DNA of 64,000 nt from Telluria mixta (GTDB taxonomy: Bacteria; Pseudomonadota; Gammaproteobacteria; Burkholderiales; Burkholderiaceae_D), in the NCBI RefSeq assembly GCF_029223865.1, contig NZ_CP119520.1, forward strand, positions 806,001 through 870,000. Reading direction: 5' to 3'. The notes under the pieces were generated by a model that worked only from the letters and a program-made list of their open reading frames with translations, searched no databases and was not told where the DNA came from. Below, one piece after another: positions 7,804 through 15,854 of the stretch. The position numbers and the translations under genes were made by a program. The stretch's first letter is position 1, and each line of letters begins with the position of its first letter.

Positions 7804-8715
7804 ATGAAATCCGACATCAATTTCCGCCACCTGTACTACTTCTGGGTCGTCGCCAACGAAGGGGGCATCACGCGCGCCGCCGAGCGCCTTGGACTCGCCG
7901 TGCAGACGGTCAGTTCGCAGTTGACGCTGCTGGAGCAGTCGCTGGGCAAGACGCTGTTCGCGCAGCAGGGCCGGCGCCTCGTGCTGACGGAAGCGGGCCG
8001 GCTGGCGCTGGGTTATGCCGACCAGATCTTCTTGCTGGGCGAGCAGATGCAGGAAGCGCTGAACGAGTTCGACAGCGGCCGCACGCGCCTCACGGTGGGC
8101 ATCTCCGACTCGCTGCCGAAGCTGTCCGCCTACCGCATGCTGGAAGCCGTCACGCGCATGGACCGGCCCGTGCGCATCGTGTGCTACGAAGACCAGTTCG
8201 AGGCGCTGCTGGCCGACCTTGCGCTGCACAAGCTCGACGTCGTGCTGACGGACCGCGAAGTGCGCGCCGGCGCGACCCTGAAAGTGTTCAGCCACCAGCT
8301 ATTCGACAGCGAGATGGTCGTCGTCGGCACGCCCGCGCTCGCGCAGCGCTACGGCGCGGGCGACGAGTTCCCGCAGAACCTGAACGGCGCGCCATTCCTG
8401 CTGCCGGCACGTAATAATGCCCTGCGCGGCAAGATCGACGAATGGTTCGTGCAGCACCACGTGCGGCCCGACGTGGTCGGGGAGTTCGAGGACAACGCCC
8501 TGCTCAACACGTTCGGCCGCCGCGGCCTGGGCCTGTTCTTCGCGCCGGCCGCGCTGGCGGACGACGTCGCCGAGCAGTTCGGCGCGGTGCGGGTCGGATC
8601 GGTGCCGACGGTGCGCGAGCAGTTCTACATGATCTCGAGCGACCGCAAGATCATGCACCCGGCGGTCGAGGCCATCCTGGCGGGATCGCGAAAATCGACG
8701 CACCCGGCGGCCTGA
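7804..8715 (+). CDS. nhaR: LysR-family regulator, NhaR-like
   Basis: A 303-residue LysR-type regulator. The opening INFRHLYYFWVVANEGG and the winged helix-turn-helix (about residues 5-65) with TRAAERLGLAVQTVSSQL match NhaR-type regulators rather than generic LysR proteins. An effector-binding domain follows. I prefer the ATG at 7804 to the GTG at 7798; neither has a clear ribosome site. NhaR is known as a sodium-responsive activator of nhaA and osmC in enteric bacteria. No antiporter gene is present here. The divergent neighbour is the ter operon, so that operon is the likeliest target (inference). Confidence 0.85.
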   Translation: MKSDINFRHLYYFWVVANEGGITRAAERLGLAVQTVSSQLTLLEQSLGKTLFAQQGRRLVLTEAGRLALGYADQIFLLGEQMQEALNEFDSGRTRLTVGISDSLPKLSAYRMLEAVTRMDRPVRIVCYEDQFEALLADLALHKLDVVLTDREVRAGATLKVFSHQLFDSEMVVVGTPALAQRYGAGDEFPQNLNGAPFLLPARNNALRGKIDEWFVQHHVRPDVVGEFEDNALLNTFGRRGLGLFFAPAALADDVAEQFGAVRVGSVPTVREQFYMISSDRKIMHPAVEAILAGSRKSTHPAA

Positions 8716-8763
8716 CCGTTACAATGCAGCTCGGCTTTTGCCTTTCGAGTAAACATACCTTCT

Positions 8764-10110
8764 ATGCAAAACGTATTGCTCGTCGTTCTCGCGCTGCTGC
8801 TGGTGGTGCTGAACGGCTTCTTCGTGGCGGCCGAATTCGGCATCGTCACCCTGCGCAAGACCCGCGTGCGCGCCATCGCCAAAACGGGCGGCCTGCGCGG
8901 ACGCATCCTCTACAAGGTCCACAGCCAGCTCGACGCTTATCTGTCGGCCTGCCAGCTGGGCATCACGCTCGCGTCGCTGGGCCTGGGCTGGGTCGGCGAA
9001 CCGGCGTTCGCGAACCTGCTGGAACCCGTATTCTCGCTGGTCGGCGTCACGAGCCCGCAGATCATCCACGGCGTGTCGTTCGTCGTCGCGTTCAGCGTGA
9101 TCTCGTTCCTGCACATCGTCGTGGGCGAGCTGGCGCCGAAGTCGCTGGCGATCCGCGTGCCGGAAGCGGTGGGCCTGTGGAGCGCCGTGCCGCTGTACGG
9201 CTTCTACTGGGCGATGTACCCGGCCATCTGGCTCCTCAACGAAAGCGCCAACCTCGTGCTGCGCGTCGCGGGCCTGTCCGGCGTGGGCGGCCACGAGACG
9301 CACTACTCGAACGACGAACTCAAATTGATCCTGCGCACGAACACGGGCACGCCGGGCGAGCGCTTCACGCACGACGAGCGCCACATCCTCGCGCAGTCGC
9401 TGGAGTTTGCCCAGCACACGGTCGCGGACCTGATGCGCCCGATTAACGAGGTGAGCGCGCTGTACGCGAGCCGCTCGCTCGAGCAGAATCTCGACACGAT
9501 GCGCCGCAACCGCTTTTCGCGCTATCCGTATTTCGACGAGGACGGCGAGGAAGTGCTGGGCGTGATCCACCTGAAGGACCTGTTCTTCGCGGAGCAGTCG
9601 GGCAAGGACGTCGACGACCTGACGGAATACCTGCGCCCCGTCGATCTGATCTCGGCACGCACGCCTGCGATCGAACTGTTCCGCCGCTTCCGCGGCGGCG
9701 CCCCGCACTTCGCGCTGATCGGCGAAAAGGGCAAGCGCCCCGTCGGCTTCATCACGCTGGACAACCTGCTGGGCGCCATCGTGGGCGAGATCCGCGACGA
9801 ATTCCGCCTCAACGAAAACGACTGGCTGCCGCAGGGCGACGGCACGTTTATCGGCAAGGCGAGCCTGCCGATCGTCTCGCTCGAACGCGTGCTCGGCATC
9901 GACATCAACAACGAAGAGATGGGGCTGGACGAGGTCGAATCCGTCGGCGGGTTGTTGATGGCCAAGCTGGGGGATATTCCCAAGCAGGGGCAGCGGATCG
10001 AGTTTCCGAAGTTCGACGTCGTCGTCAAGAAGACGAACGGGCCACGCATCCTGCTCGTGAAAGTCATTCCGCAGCTGGAGCGCGGGGCGGATGAGGATGA
10101 CCTGGACTGA
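8764..10110 (+). CDS. CNNM/CorC-family transporter (hemolysin-like, DUF21-CBS)
   Basis: A 448-residue membrane protein of the YtfL/TlyC group. A DUF21 (CNNM) membrane domain with four hydrophobic segments occupies residues ~1-190, including LNGFFVAAEFGIV and AYLSACQLGITLASLGLGW. A pair of CBS motifs with LMRPINEVSAL and VLGVIHLKDLF follows, then a CorC/HlyC-type carboxy domain (about 365-440). The family exports or takes up divalent cations such as Mg2+ or Co2+; the old name hemolysin is misleading. It starts 48 bases after the NhaR-like gene on the same strand and could be cotranscribed with it. Confidence 0.9.
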   Translation: MQNVLLVVLALLLVVLNGFFVAAEFGIVTLRKTRVRAIAKTGGLRGRILYKVHSQLDAYLSACQLGITLASLGLGWVGEPAFANLLEPVFSLVGVTSPQIIHGVSFVVAFSVISFLHIVVGELAPKSLAIRVPEAVGLWSAVPLYGFYWAMYPAIWLLNESANLVLRVAGLSGVGGHETHYSNDELKLILRTNTGTPGERFTHDERHILAQSLEFAQHTVADLMRPINEVSALYASRSLEQNLDTMRRNRFSRYPYFDEDGEEVLGVIHLKDLFFAEQSGKDVDDLTEYLRPVDLISARTPAIELFRRFRGGAPHFALIGEKGKRPVGFITLDNLLGAIVGEIRDEFRLNENDWLPQGDGTFIGKASLPIVSLERVLGIDINNEEMGLDEVESVGGLLMAKLGDIPKQGQRIEFPKFDVVVKKTNGPRILLVKVIPQLERGADEDDLD

Positions 10111-10129
10111 GAATGTCCAACAATATTTG

Positions 10130-10393
10130 CTAACCGATCGACTCGGCTTGATCGAGAGCGATCAATAAGCGCGCTCTGTCGACTTTGGCAACGTCTTTCC
10201 AATGTCGGCCAGTCAGCGCGCCTTCCAAGGCCCACAGCAGATTCAGGCTGGCCGGCTGGCCAACTCGCTTCACGGCTATAAACGCTTGCACCGAGCCGGC
10301 TGCTCGCAAGTGCTCTACGGTCGTGATGCCCGCACACGCGAGCATGTCCACGGATTTTGGCCCAAGGCCCGCCAAGTCTTGTAGTCGCATCAT
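10130..10393 (-). CDS. TfoX C-terminal domain protein
   Basis: An 87-residue protein made up only of the TfoX carboxy-terminal domain. It opens RLQDLAGLGPKSVDML, a helix-hairpin-helix type motif, and then has LNLLWALEGALTGRHW, the family hallmark. The amino-terminal domain of full TfoX/Sxy is absent, which is common for stand-alone members. Its ATG at 10393 overlaps the stop codon of the AraC gene (ATGA), so the two are translationally coupled. TfoX proteins are linked to competence regulation in gamma-proteobacteria; what this short form does is unknown. Confidence 0.88.
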   Translation of the reverse strand: MMRLQDLAGLGPKSVDMLACAGITTVEHLRAAGSVQAFIAVKRVGQPASLNLLWALEGALTGRHWKDVAKVDRARLLIALDQAESIG

Positions 10394-11229
10394 TCCGTGA
10401 CTCCTGCCGGCCCTCCCGCCTGCCGCGCTTCCTCCCGATACCGTCCCGGCGACTTGCCCACGAGCCGCCGGAAGTCCGACGTGAAGTGCGCCTGGTCGAA
10501 ATACCCGAGCCCCTGCGCCAGCGCAGCCAGGTCGACGTCGGCGCCTTGCGCCAAGCGATCCGCCGCTTCGTGCAACCGAAACCGCCGGATCACCCATTTC
10601 GGACTCACACCCACGTACTCGCTGAACAGCTGCTGCAGGCTGCGCACGCCCATCTGGGCCGTCGCGGCCAGCTCCTCCACCTGCGTCAGCCCGGGCGTCG
10701 ATTCCACCGCACGCAGGATGGCGGCGATCCGGTCGACCTGAGGATCGGGCGCAGGCAGCACGGAACGCAGCAGCGCCCCCGCCGCCTCGACCATCGCGGC
10801 ATCGTCCGCCGTATCCAGCACGGCGTCTTGCGCCGCTGCCTCGTCCCACGGAAAGACGTCGGACAAGGACAGCACCTTGTCCGTGATCGTGTGCAGCGGC
10901 CGGCCCAGCAAACCGCGGAAGGCGCCGGCGCGGAAACGCAGGCCGCATACCTTGCCCGCGTCCTTCAATTCGTAATCGAACGAGCCCGTCGTCAGGCCCC
11001 AGATGCCCGTGCGGGCGCGGTCGAACACGACGTGCACGCACGGGTAAGGCAAGGTGCGTTGCGTGTGCGGCGGGCGTCCCTGCAGATCCCACTCGACGAT
11101 CCAGTAATGGTCGAGGAACGGCGCCAGATCGGGCGGCGGCAGGTAGCGGCCGAGCCGGAACATCTTGCCGGCGAGGGCCGGCGCGACCACGCCCTTGGCG
11201 CGGTCCGTGACGGTGGGAAGATTGCTCAT
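10390..11229 (-). CDS. AraC-family transcriptional regulator
   Basis: A 279-residue regulator. The amino half has the DUF6597-type sensor pattern (YLPPPDLAPFLDHYWIVEWD, then PYPCVHVVFD). The carboxy half (about 160-265) is a double helix-turn-helix of AraC type, with GVRSLQQLFSEYVGVSPKWVI and ALAQGLGYFDQAHFTSDFRR. It is transcribed away from the glutathione transferase gene, with 85 bases between the starts. The downstream TfoX-C gene overlaps it by four bases. The gst gene is a plausible target, but nothing in the sequence shows an operator. Confidence 0.9.
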   Translation of the reverse strand: MSNLPTVTDRAKGVVAPALAGKMFRLGRYLPPPDLAPFLDHYWIVEWDLQGRPPHTQRTLPYPCVHVVFDRARTGIWGLTTGSFDYELKDAGKVCGLRFRAGAFRGLLGRPLHTITDKVLSLSDVFPWDEAAAQDAVLDTADDAAMVEAAGALLRSVLPAPDPQVDRIAAILRAVESTPGLTQVEELAATAQMGVRSLQQLFSEYVGVSPKWVIRRFRLHEAADRLAQGADVDLAALAQGLGYFDQAHFTSDFRRLVGKSPGRYREEARQAGGPAGVTE

Positions 11230-11314
11230 CGGAGGATTCTAGCATTCGCGTTTTTCCAAGACCGCGAAGGCCCGTGCGCCTACTCTGTCGTCTCACCGCC
11301 ATCACGAGGACCCC

Positions 11315-11932
11315 ATGAACCTGACCCTGTTCCACGCTCCGAATTCGCGCTCCGGCGCCGCCCGCATCCTGCTCGAAGAACTCGGCGCGCCCTACGACCT
11401 GCATGTGCTGAACCTCAAGAAGAACGAGCAGCGCGCGCCGGACTACCTGGCCGTCAACCCGATGGGCAAGGTCCCCGCCATCCGCCACGGTGACGCCCTC
11501 GTCACGGAGCAGCCGGCCGTCTTCATCTACCTGGCCGACCTGTTCCCGGAAGCCGGCCTCGCGCCTGCGCTGGCCGATCCGCTGCGCGGTCCTTACCTGC
11601 GCTGGCTCGCGTTCTACGGCTCGGCGTTCGAGCCGGCGATCACCGACCTCGCCATGAAGCGCGAGCCCACGCCGCCGATGATGTGCCCGTACGGCGACTT
11701 CGACACGATGCTCGCCACCCTGACGGCCCAGTTGCGTGCGGGGCCGTACCTGCTGGGCGAACGCTTCTCCGCCGCCGACGTCCTGTGGGGCATCTCGCTC
11801 GGCTGGGCCACGATGTTCAAGCTGGTGCCCGAGCTGCCCGAGATCATGGCCTACATGGACCGCGTCAGTTCGCGTCCGGCCGCGCGCCGCGCTGCGGAAG
11901 CGGATGCGCTGCTCGCGGCCGCGCAGGGTTGA
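11315..11932 (+). CDS. Glutathione S-transferase family protein
   Basis: A 205-residue two-domain protein. The thioredoxin-like amino domain (1-80) has LFHAPNSRSGAARILLEELG, the cis-proline loop GKVPAI, and EQPAVFIYLADLFP for glutathione binding. A helical carboxy domain ends with FSAADVLWGISLGW. The Ser at residues 11 or 13 is the likely catalytic residue. The start has AGGACC upstream. Its last 68 bases overlap the 3' end of the convergent transporter gene, which is unusual in this otherwise well-spaced region. Substrate not predictable. Confidence 0.88.
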   Translation: MNLTLFHAPNSRSGAARILLEELGAPYDLHVLNLKKNEQRAPDYLAVNPMGKVPAIRHGDALVTEQPAVFIYLADLFPEAGLAPALADPLRGPYLRWLAFYGSAFEPAITDLAMKREPTPPMMCPYGDFDTMLATLTAQLRAGPYLLGERFSAADVLWGISLGWATMFKLVPELPEIMAYMDRVSSRPAARRAAEADALLAAAQG

Positions 11933-12794
11933 TCAGGCTAGTGGCCAGCGCCGTCCCCAGCACGATCAGGACGCTGCCGGCCGCCATCGCGTTCGTCAAC
12001 GTCTCGCCGAGGAACAGCACGCCCCACAGCACGCCGAACGCGGGCACGAGGAACGGCACGGCCATCGTCTTCGCCGCGCCCACGCGGGCGATCAGGCGGA
12101 AGAACAGCACGTACGCAAGCGCCGTGCAGAGCGCGCCGAGGCACAGCAGCGCGCCCCACGCCCGCGCCGACGGGAACGTCGCCGGATGCAGCGCCAGCGC
12201 GGCCGGTGCCAGCATGAGCGCGGCGGCCAGCTGGCTGCCCGCGGCGACGGCCAGCGGCGGCACTCCTGTCAGATAACGCTTGCTGAAGTGGGCGGAAAAC
12301 GCATACAGCATCGTCGCCGCCACGCATGCCAGCACCGCCCATCCGGTCTTGACATCGCCTGCGCCGGACTTGAAGCCAGCGTTTTCCGCTGCGAGCCACA
12401 CTACCCCGCAGAAGCCGAGCGCGAGCCCGGCGGCGCGCGTGCGGCCGATCGCCTCGCCCAGCCACACACGCCCGATGACGGCCGCATACAGCGGCGTGGC
12501 CGCGTTGAAGATGGCGGACAGGCTCGCGTTGATGCCCAGCGCCGCCAGCGCGAACAGCACGAACGGCAGCGCGGAATTCGTCAGGCCCACGAGCAGCACC
12601 GGCTTCCAGTGCCGGCACAGTACACGCCAGTCGCCAGCGAGCAGCGGCAGCAACAGCGCGGCGGCGATGGCGGCGCGGGCACCCGCCAGCGTCATGGCGC
12701 CGAATTCGCCGGCGCAGACGCGCATGAACAAATACGATGCGCCCCACAGCGCGGCCAGCATCGTCAGGCAGGCAAGATCGCTCTTCTTCATCAT
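11865..12794 (-). CDS. DMT-superfamily transporter (EamA domains)
   Basis: A 309-residue protein with ten predicted membrane spans in two EamA repeats, each opening with a WG[A/V]xxL-type motif (LAALWGASYLFMR near the amino end, FGVLWGVLFLGE near the carboxy end). DMT exporters of this type move amino acids or small metabolites out of the cell. Its ATG at 12794 overlaps the stop of the upstream TlpA-like gene (ATGA), so they are coupled. The hydrophilic tail (about 20 residues, ending RGARPDAN) is read from DNA that also codes for the end of the gst gene on the other strand. The substrate is unknown. Confidence 0.88.
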   Translation of the reverse strand: MMKKSDLACLTMLAALWGASYLFMRVCAGEFGAMTLAGARAAIAAALLLPLLAGDWRVLCRHWKPVLLVGLTNSALPFVLFALAALGINASLSAIFNAATPLYAAVIGRVWLGEAIGRTRAAGLALGFCGVVWLAAENAGFKSGAGDVKTGWAVLACVAATMLYAFSAHFSKRYLTGVPPLAVAAGSQLAAALMLAPAALALHPATFPSARAWGALLCLGALCTALAYVLFFRLIARVGAAKTMAVPFLVPAFGVLWGVLFLGETLTNAMAAGSVLIVLGTALATSLINPARPRAAHPLPQRGARPDAN

Positions 12795-13783
12795 CGCCCC
12801 CTCACCGCGTGCAGCGCGGCGTCGAGCCCGCGCTCCTCCGGCCCCAGCACGCGCGCCACGCGGCCATCCGCATCGAGCAGCACGATGCTCGGGATCGCGC
12901 GGATGCCGAAGGCGGCGAACGCGGCGCCGTCGCGGTCGAGCGCCAGTGGCGGCGTGCCGGGATGCGCCCTGGCGTAGGCCGCCAGTTCGGCGGCCGACGT
13001 CCACAACGGCGCGGCCACGGCCAGCCAGTCCACGCCGCCCTCCTTCATGAGCCGCGTGGCGTCCTCGCGCACACGCCGGCAGGCCCGCGCGGTGGCGGGA
13101 CGGCTCTCGCGCAGGTAGGTCTCGCACCACGGCGAAAAGAACACGAGCGCGCGCGGCTTGCCGGCCGCGCCGGCAGGGAGATCGAGGCCCGCCACCTTGT
13201 CGCCGACACGGAACACGCGCGCAGCCTGCGCTTGCGGCGCCAGCGCGACCGGTTGCGCCGGCGCCGCCGCGGCCTTGTCGAGTGCTGCATGCAGCGCCGC
13301 ATCGTCGAGATGGCCCACGTACGCGATGCGGCCATCGGCGCCGATCAGCACATGCTGTGGCGTCACGCGCAGGTTCAGGCGACGTCCCAGGCTGCCGTCG
13401 TCGAGCGCGATCGGCATCGTGAGGCCGTGGCGCGTGCGGTAGGCGCGCACGTCGGCCTCGGTGTCGCTGAAGCCCGCATTGACTCCTATGACGTCGATGC
13501 GCTTGCCGTACTGCCGGTGGATGCGTTCGAAACCCGGCATCTGCTGCAGGCACGGTGCACACCACGTGGCCCAGAATTTCAAATAGACGGGCTTCCGGCC
13601 GTAGCGGCTGGCGAGGTCGAAGGTGCCGCCGTCGAGCGTGCGCAGGACGGCGGCGGGTGCCGGCTGGCCGATCAGCGGCTGGCCGGCGTGCGCGGCGCGG
13701 GTGGCGCCGTCGTCCGCGGCACCGCAGGTCGCGCAGGTGAACAGCGCGGTCGCGAAGGCGGCGATGAGGTGGATGAGGGTCAT
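12791..13783 (-). CDS. Tandem TlpA-like thioredoxin-fold protein, exported
   Basis: A 330-residue protein with an export signal (MTLIHLIAAFATALFTC) and two thioredoxin-fold halves. The first (about 40-160) has the redox site WCAPC in KFWATWCAPCLQQMPG and the cis-proline VTPQHVLIG. The second (about 190-325) has PWCETYLRE where the second cysteine is replaced by tyrosine, and IPSIVLLDADG. The first half is therefore a likely periplasmic thiol-disulfide reductase, and the second may bind but cannot cycle disulfides. GAAGG lies six bases before the chosen ATG at 13783. It forms an operon with the DMT transporter and is divergent from the MocR regulator. Confidence 0.82.
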   Translation of the reverse strand: MTLIHLIAAFATALFTCATCGAADDGATRAAHAGQPLIGQPAPAAVLRTLDGGTFDLASRYGRKPVYLKFWATWCAPCLQQMPGFERIHRQYGKRIDVIGVNAGFSDTEADVRAYRTRHGLTMPIALDDGSLGRRLNLRVTPQHVLIGADGRIAYVGHLDDAALHAALDKAAAAPAQPVALAPQAQAARVFRVGDKVAGLDLPAGAAGKPRALVFFSPWCETYLRESRPATARACRRVREDATRLMKEGGVDWLAVAAPLWTSAAELAAYARAHPGTPPLALDRDGAAFAAFGIRAIPSIVLLDADGRVARVLGPEERGLDAALHAVRGR

Positions 13784-13860
13784 GGGATCCTTCAGGGTGA
13801 CGGTGGATGAGGCTTTCATCGTAGTTACCGTTTGGATCAGGCAAAAGACGCAAGAATTGC

Positions 13861-15270
13861 ATGAATCCCTGTACCATTCAGCGCATGGACCTTTCGATAA
13901 ACATCGACCGTGCCGCGCGCACGCCCGTCGCCGGCCAGATCGCCGCCGCGATCGGCGCCGCCATCCACGACGGCCGCCTGTCTCCCGGTGCCCGGCTGCC
14001 GTCCTGGCACGACCTGGCCGTGCAGTTGGGCGTCGCGCGCGGCACGGTGCGCGCCGCCTACGACAGCCTGCGCGACCAGCAGCTCATCGTCACTGCCGGC
14101 GCGGCCGGCACGCGCGTGGCGCGGCAGGCAGTGCGTGCGGGCACCGCGCCGGAACGCCCGGCAGCGCCGCAGGATGTTGCTATGCGGCGCCTCGCCGCAC
14201 CGGTCCCGTTCCAGGTCGGCGTGCCGGGCCAGGACGTGTTCCCGTTCAAGACGTGGTCGCGCATCATGGGACGCGCCGCGCGCGCGGCGGCCGCGCAGCC
14301 TCTGAGGTATCCCGATCCGCGCGGCGAACCCGTGCTGCGCGCCGCCATCGCGGCCTACCTCGGCATCGCGCGCGGCATCGCGTGTCACCCGTCGCAGGTG
14401 TTCGTCGCGAACGGCCATGCCGCCGCGCTCGGCCTCGCGCTGCGCGCGCTGCGGCTGGAAGGACGCACCGCGTGGGTCGAGGATCCCGGCTATGCATCGG
14501 CGCGCGCCGTGCTCGCGCAATATAGCGTGACGCCGTCTCCGGTGCCCGTCGATGCGGAGGGGCTCGATGTGGCGGCGGGCATCGCGTCGGCACCCGACGC
14601 GGCGCTGGCCGTCGTCACGCCGGGGCAGCAGGCGCCGCTGGGCATGACGTTGTCGCTGGCGCGCCGGCATGCGCTGCTCGACTGGGCCGCGGCGCGCGGC
14701 GCCTGGATCGTCGAGGACGACTACCTCGGCGAGCTGCAACTGCAAGCCCGTGCGACGCCCGCGCTGGCGGCGCACGACCATGCCGGCCGCGTGCTGCACA
14801 TCGGGACCTTCAGCAAGACGATCGCCCCGGCGCTGCGCGTCGCCTTCCTCGTCGTCCCGCCCGCGCTGGCGCCGGCCGTCGCCGACGTGGCCGATGCCGC
14901 CGCGGCGGCGCCCGCACCCGCGATCCAGTTCGCCATCGAGGAATTCCTGCGCGGCGGCCACTACCTGCGCCACCTGCGCCACATGAAGCGCGTGTATGCG
15001 GAGCGTCGCGCCGCGCTGTGCGCCTGCCTGCGCGATCTCGGCCTGGCACACGCGGAGGCCGGCCTGTCCGTGCTGCTGCCGCTGGCGGAGGGCGTCGACG
15101 ATGCCGAGCTGGCCGCGCGGGCGCGCACGGCGGGCCTCGCGCCATCCGCCCTGTCGTGGTGGCGCGCGCGCAAGGATGATGCGCCCGGCGGCCTGCTGCT
15201 GGGCGTGACCAACGTGCCGCCCGAGCGTGCCCAAGCCGCGTGCGCGGCACTTGTCGCGCTGCTGCGCTGA
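13861..15270 (+). CDS. MocR-type regulator (GntR helix-turn-helix plus aminotransferase domain)
   Basis: A 469-residue fusion. Residues ~10-80 form a GntR winged helix (GRLSPGARLPSWHDLAVQLGVARGTVRAAY). Residues ~115-469 form a fold-type I aminotransferase domain, with TFSKTIAPALRVAF carrying the lysine that binds pyridoxal phosphate. MocR proteins sense PLP-linked ligands; PdxR and GabR are the studied members. The start could also be the ATG at 13885 (MDLSIN), which gives a more typical length before the helix-turn-helix. It is divergent from the TlpA-DMT operon with only 77 bases between the genes, so control of that operon is likely (inference). Confidence 0.9.
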   Translation: MNPCTIQRMDLSINIDRAARTPVAGQIAAAIGAAIHDGRLSPGARLPSWHDLAVQLGVARGTVRAAYDSLRDQQLIVTAGAAGTRVARQAVRAGTAPERPAAPQDVAMRRLAAPVPFQVGVPGQDVFPFKTWSRIMGRAARAAAAQPLRYPDPRGEPVLRAAIAAYLGIARGIACHPSQVFVANGHAAALGLALRALRLEGRTAWVEDPGYASARAVLAQYSVTPSPVPVDAEGLDVAAGIASAPDAALAVVTPGQQAPLGMTLSLARRHALLDWAAARGAWIVEDDYLGELQLQARATPALAAHDHAGRVLHIGTFSKTIAPALRVAFLVVPPALAPAVADVADAAAAAPAPAIQFAIEEFLRGGHYLRHLRHMKRVYAERRAALCACLRDLGLAHAEAGLSVLLPLAEGVDDAELAARARTAGLAPSALSWWRARKDDAPGGLLLGVTNVPPERAQAACAALVALLR

Positions 15271-15372
15271 GCGGTCACCGGTTTGCCGCACGGCGCGCAC
15301 GGTCCGGCGCAACGTGCTGGCCCGCGCGTGCGGACACTCCTATCGTAGTGTCTTTCCATATCGGGAGCCGCC

Positions 15373-15843
15373 ATGCGCGCCTTGTTCTCTCTCCTCCTTG
15401 CCCTCTGCCTCGCCGCTCCTGCACATGCGGCCAATGCCGAAGACGCGGCCATCCGCCAGCTCGTGCAGCAATTCCAGACCGCCATCGTCGCGCACGACGG
15501 CAAGACGCTCGGTTCGCTGTTCGTGCAGGAAGGCGGCAGCTGGTGGTCCGTGCTGGACGAACCGACGTATGCGGCGGCAAAAGCGCGCAATCCGGCCGCG
15601 CAGCGCCTGCAGTCGTCGACATGGCAGGAGTTCTCCGAATTCGTCACGCACAGCGCCAGGCCGGTCGAGGAACGCTTCTACGACGTACGCGTCCGCGCGA
15701 ACGGCACCGTCGCCTCCGTGTGGTTCGATTTCGACTTCCTCGCCGACGGCAAGGTCACGAACCGCGGCAGCGAAACGTGGCAGCTCGTGCGCACGGACGA
15801 CGGCTGGAAAATTGTCGCGATGCTGTATTCCGTCCACCAGTGA
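15373..15843 (+). CDS. Exported SnoaL/NTF2-like (DUF4440-type) protein
   Basis: A 156-residue protein with a clear signal peptide (MRALFSLLLALCLAAPAHA, cut after about residue 19). An NTF2-like cone fold follows: a helix with IRQLVQQFQTAIVAHDGKTL, then several beta strands with VWFDFDFLADGKVTNRG and WQLVRTDDGWKIVAM. Such small periplasmic proteins are often ligand-binding or enzyme-like, but no catalytic residues can be assigned. It is 11 bases upstream of the sensor kinase gene and may be cotranscribed with the two-component operon. Confidence 0.8.
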   Translation: MRALFSLLLALCLAAPAHAANAEDAAIRQLVQQFQTAIVAHDGKTLGSLFVQEGGSWWSVLDEPTYAAAKARNPAAQRLQSSTWQEFSEFVTHSARPVEERFYDVRVRANGTVASVWFDFDFLADGKVTNRGSETWQLVRTDDGWKIVAMLYSVHQ

Positions 15844-15854
15844 CGCGGGCTAGA

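Noticed and set aside
13837..15312. A 491-codon frame opposite the MocR gene
   Set aside because: Composition is that of an antisense shadow (His/Arg/Gly-rich), while the plus-strand frame has clear domains.
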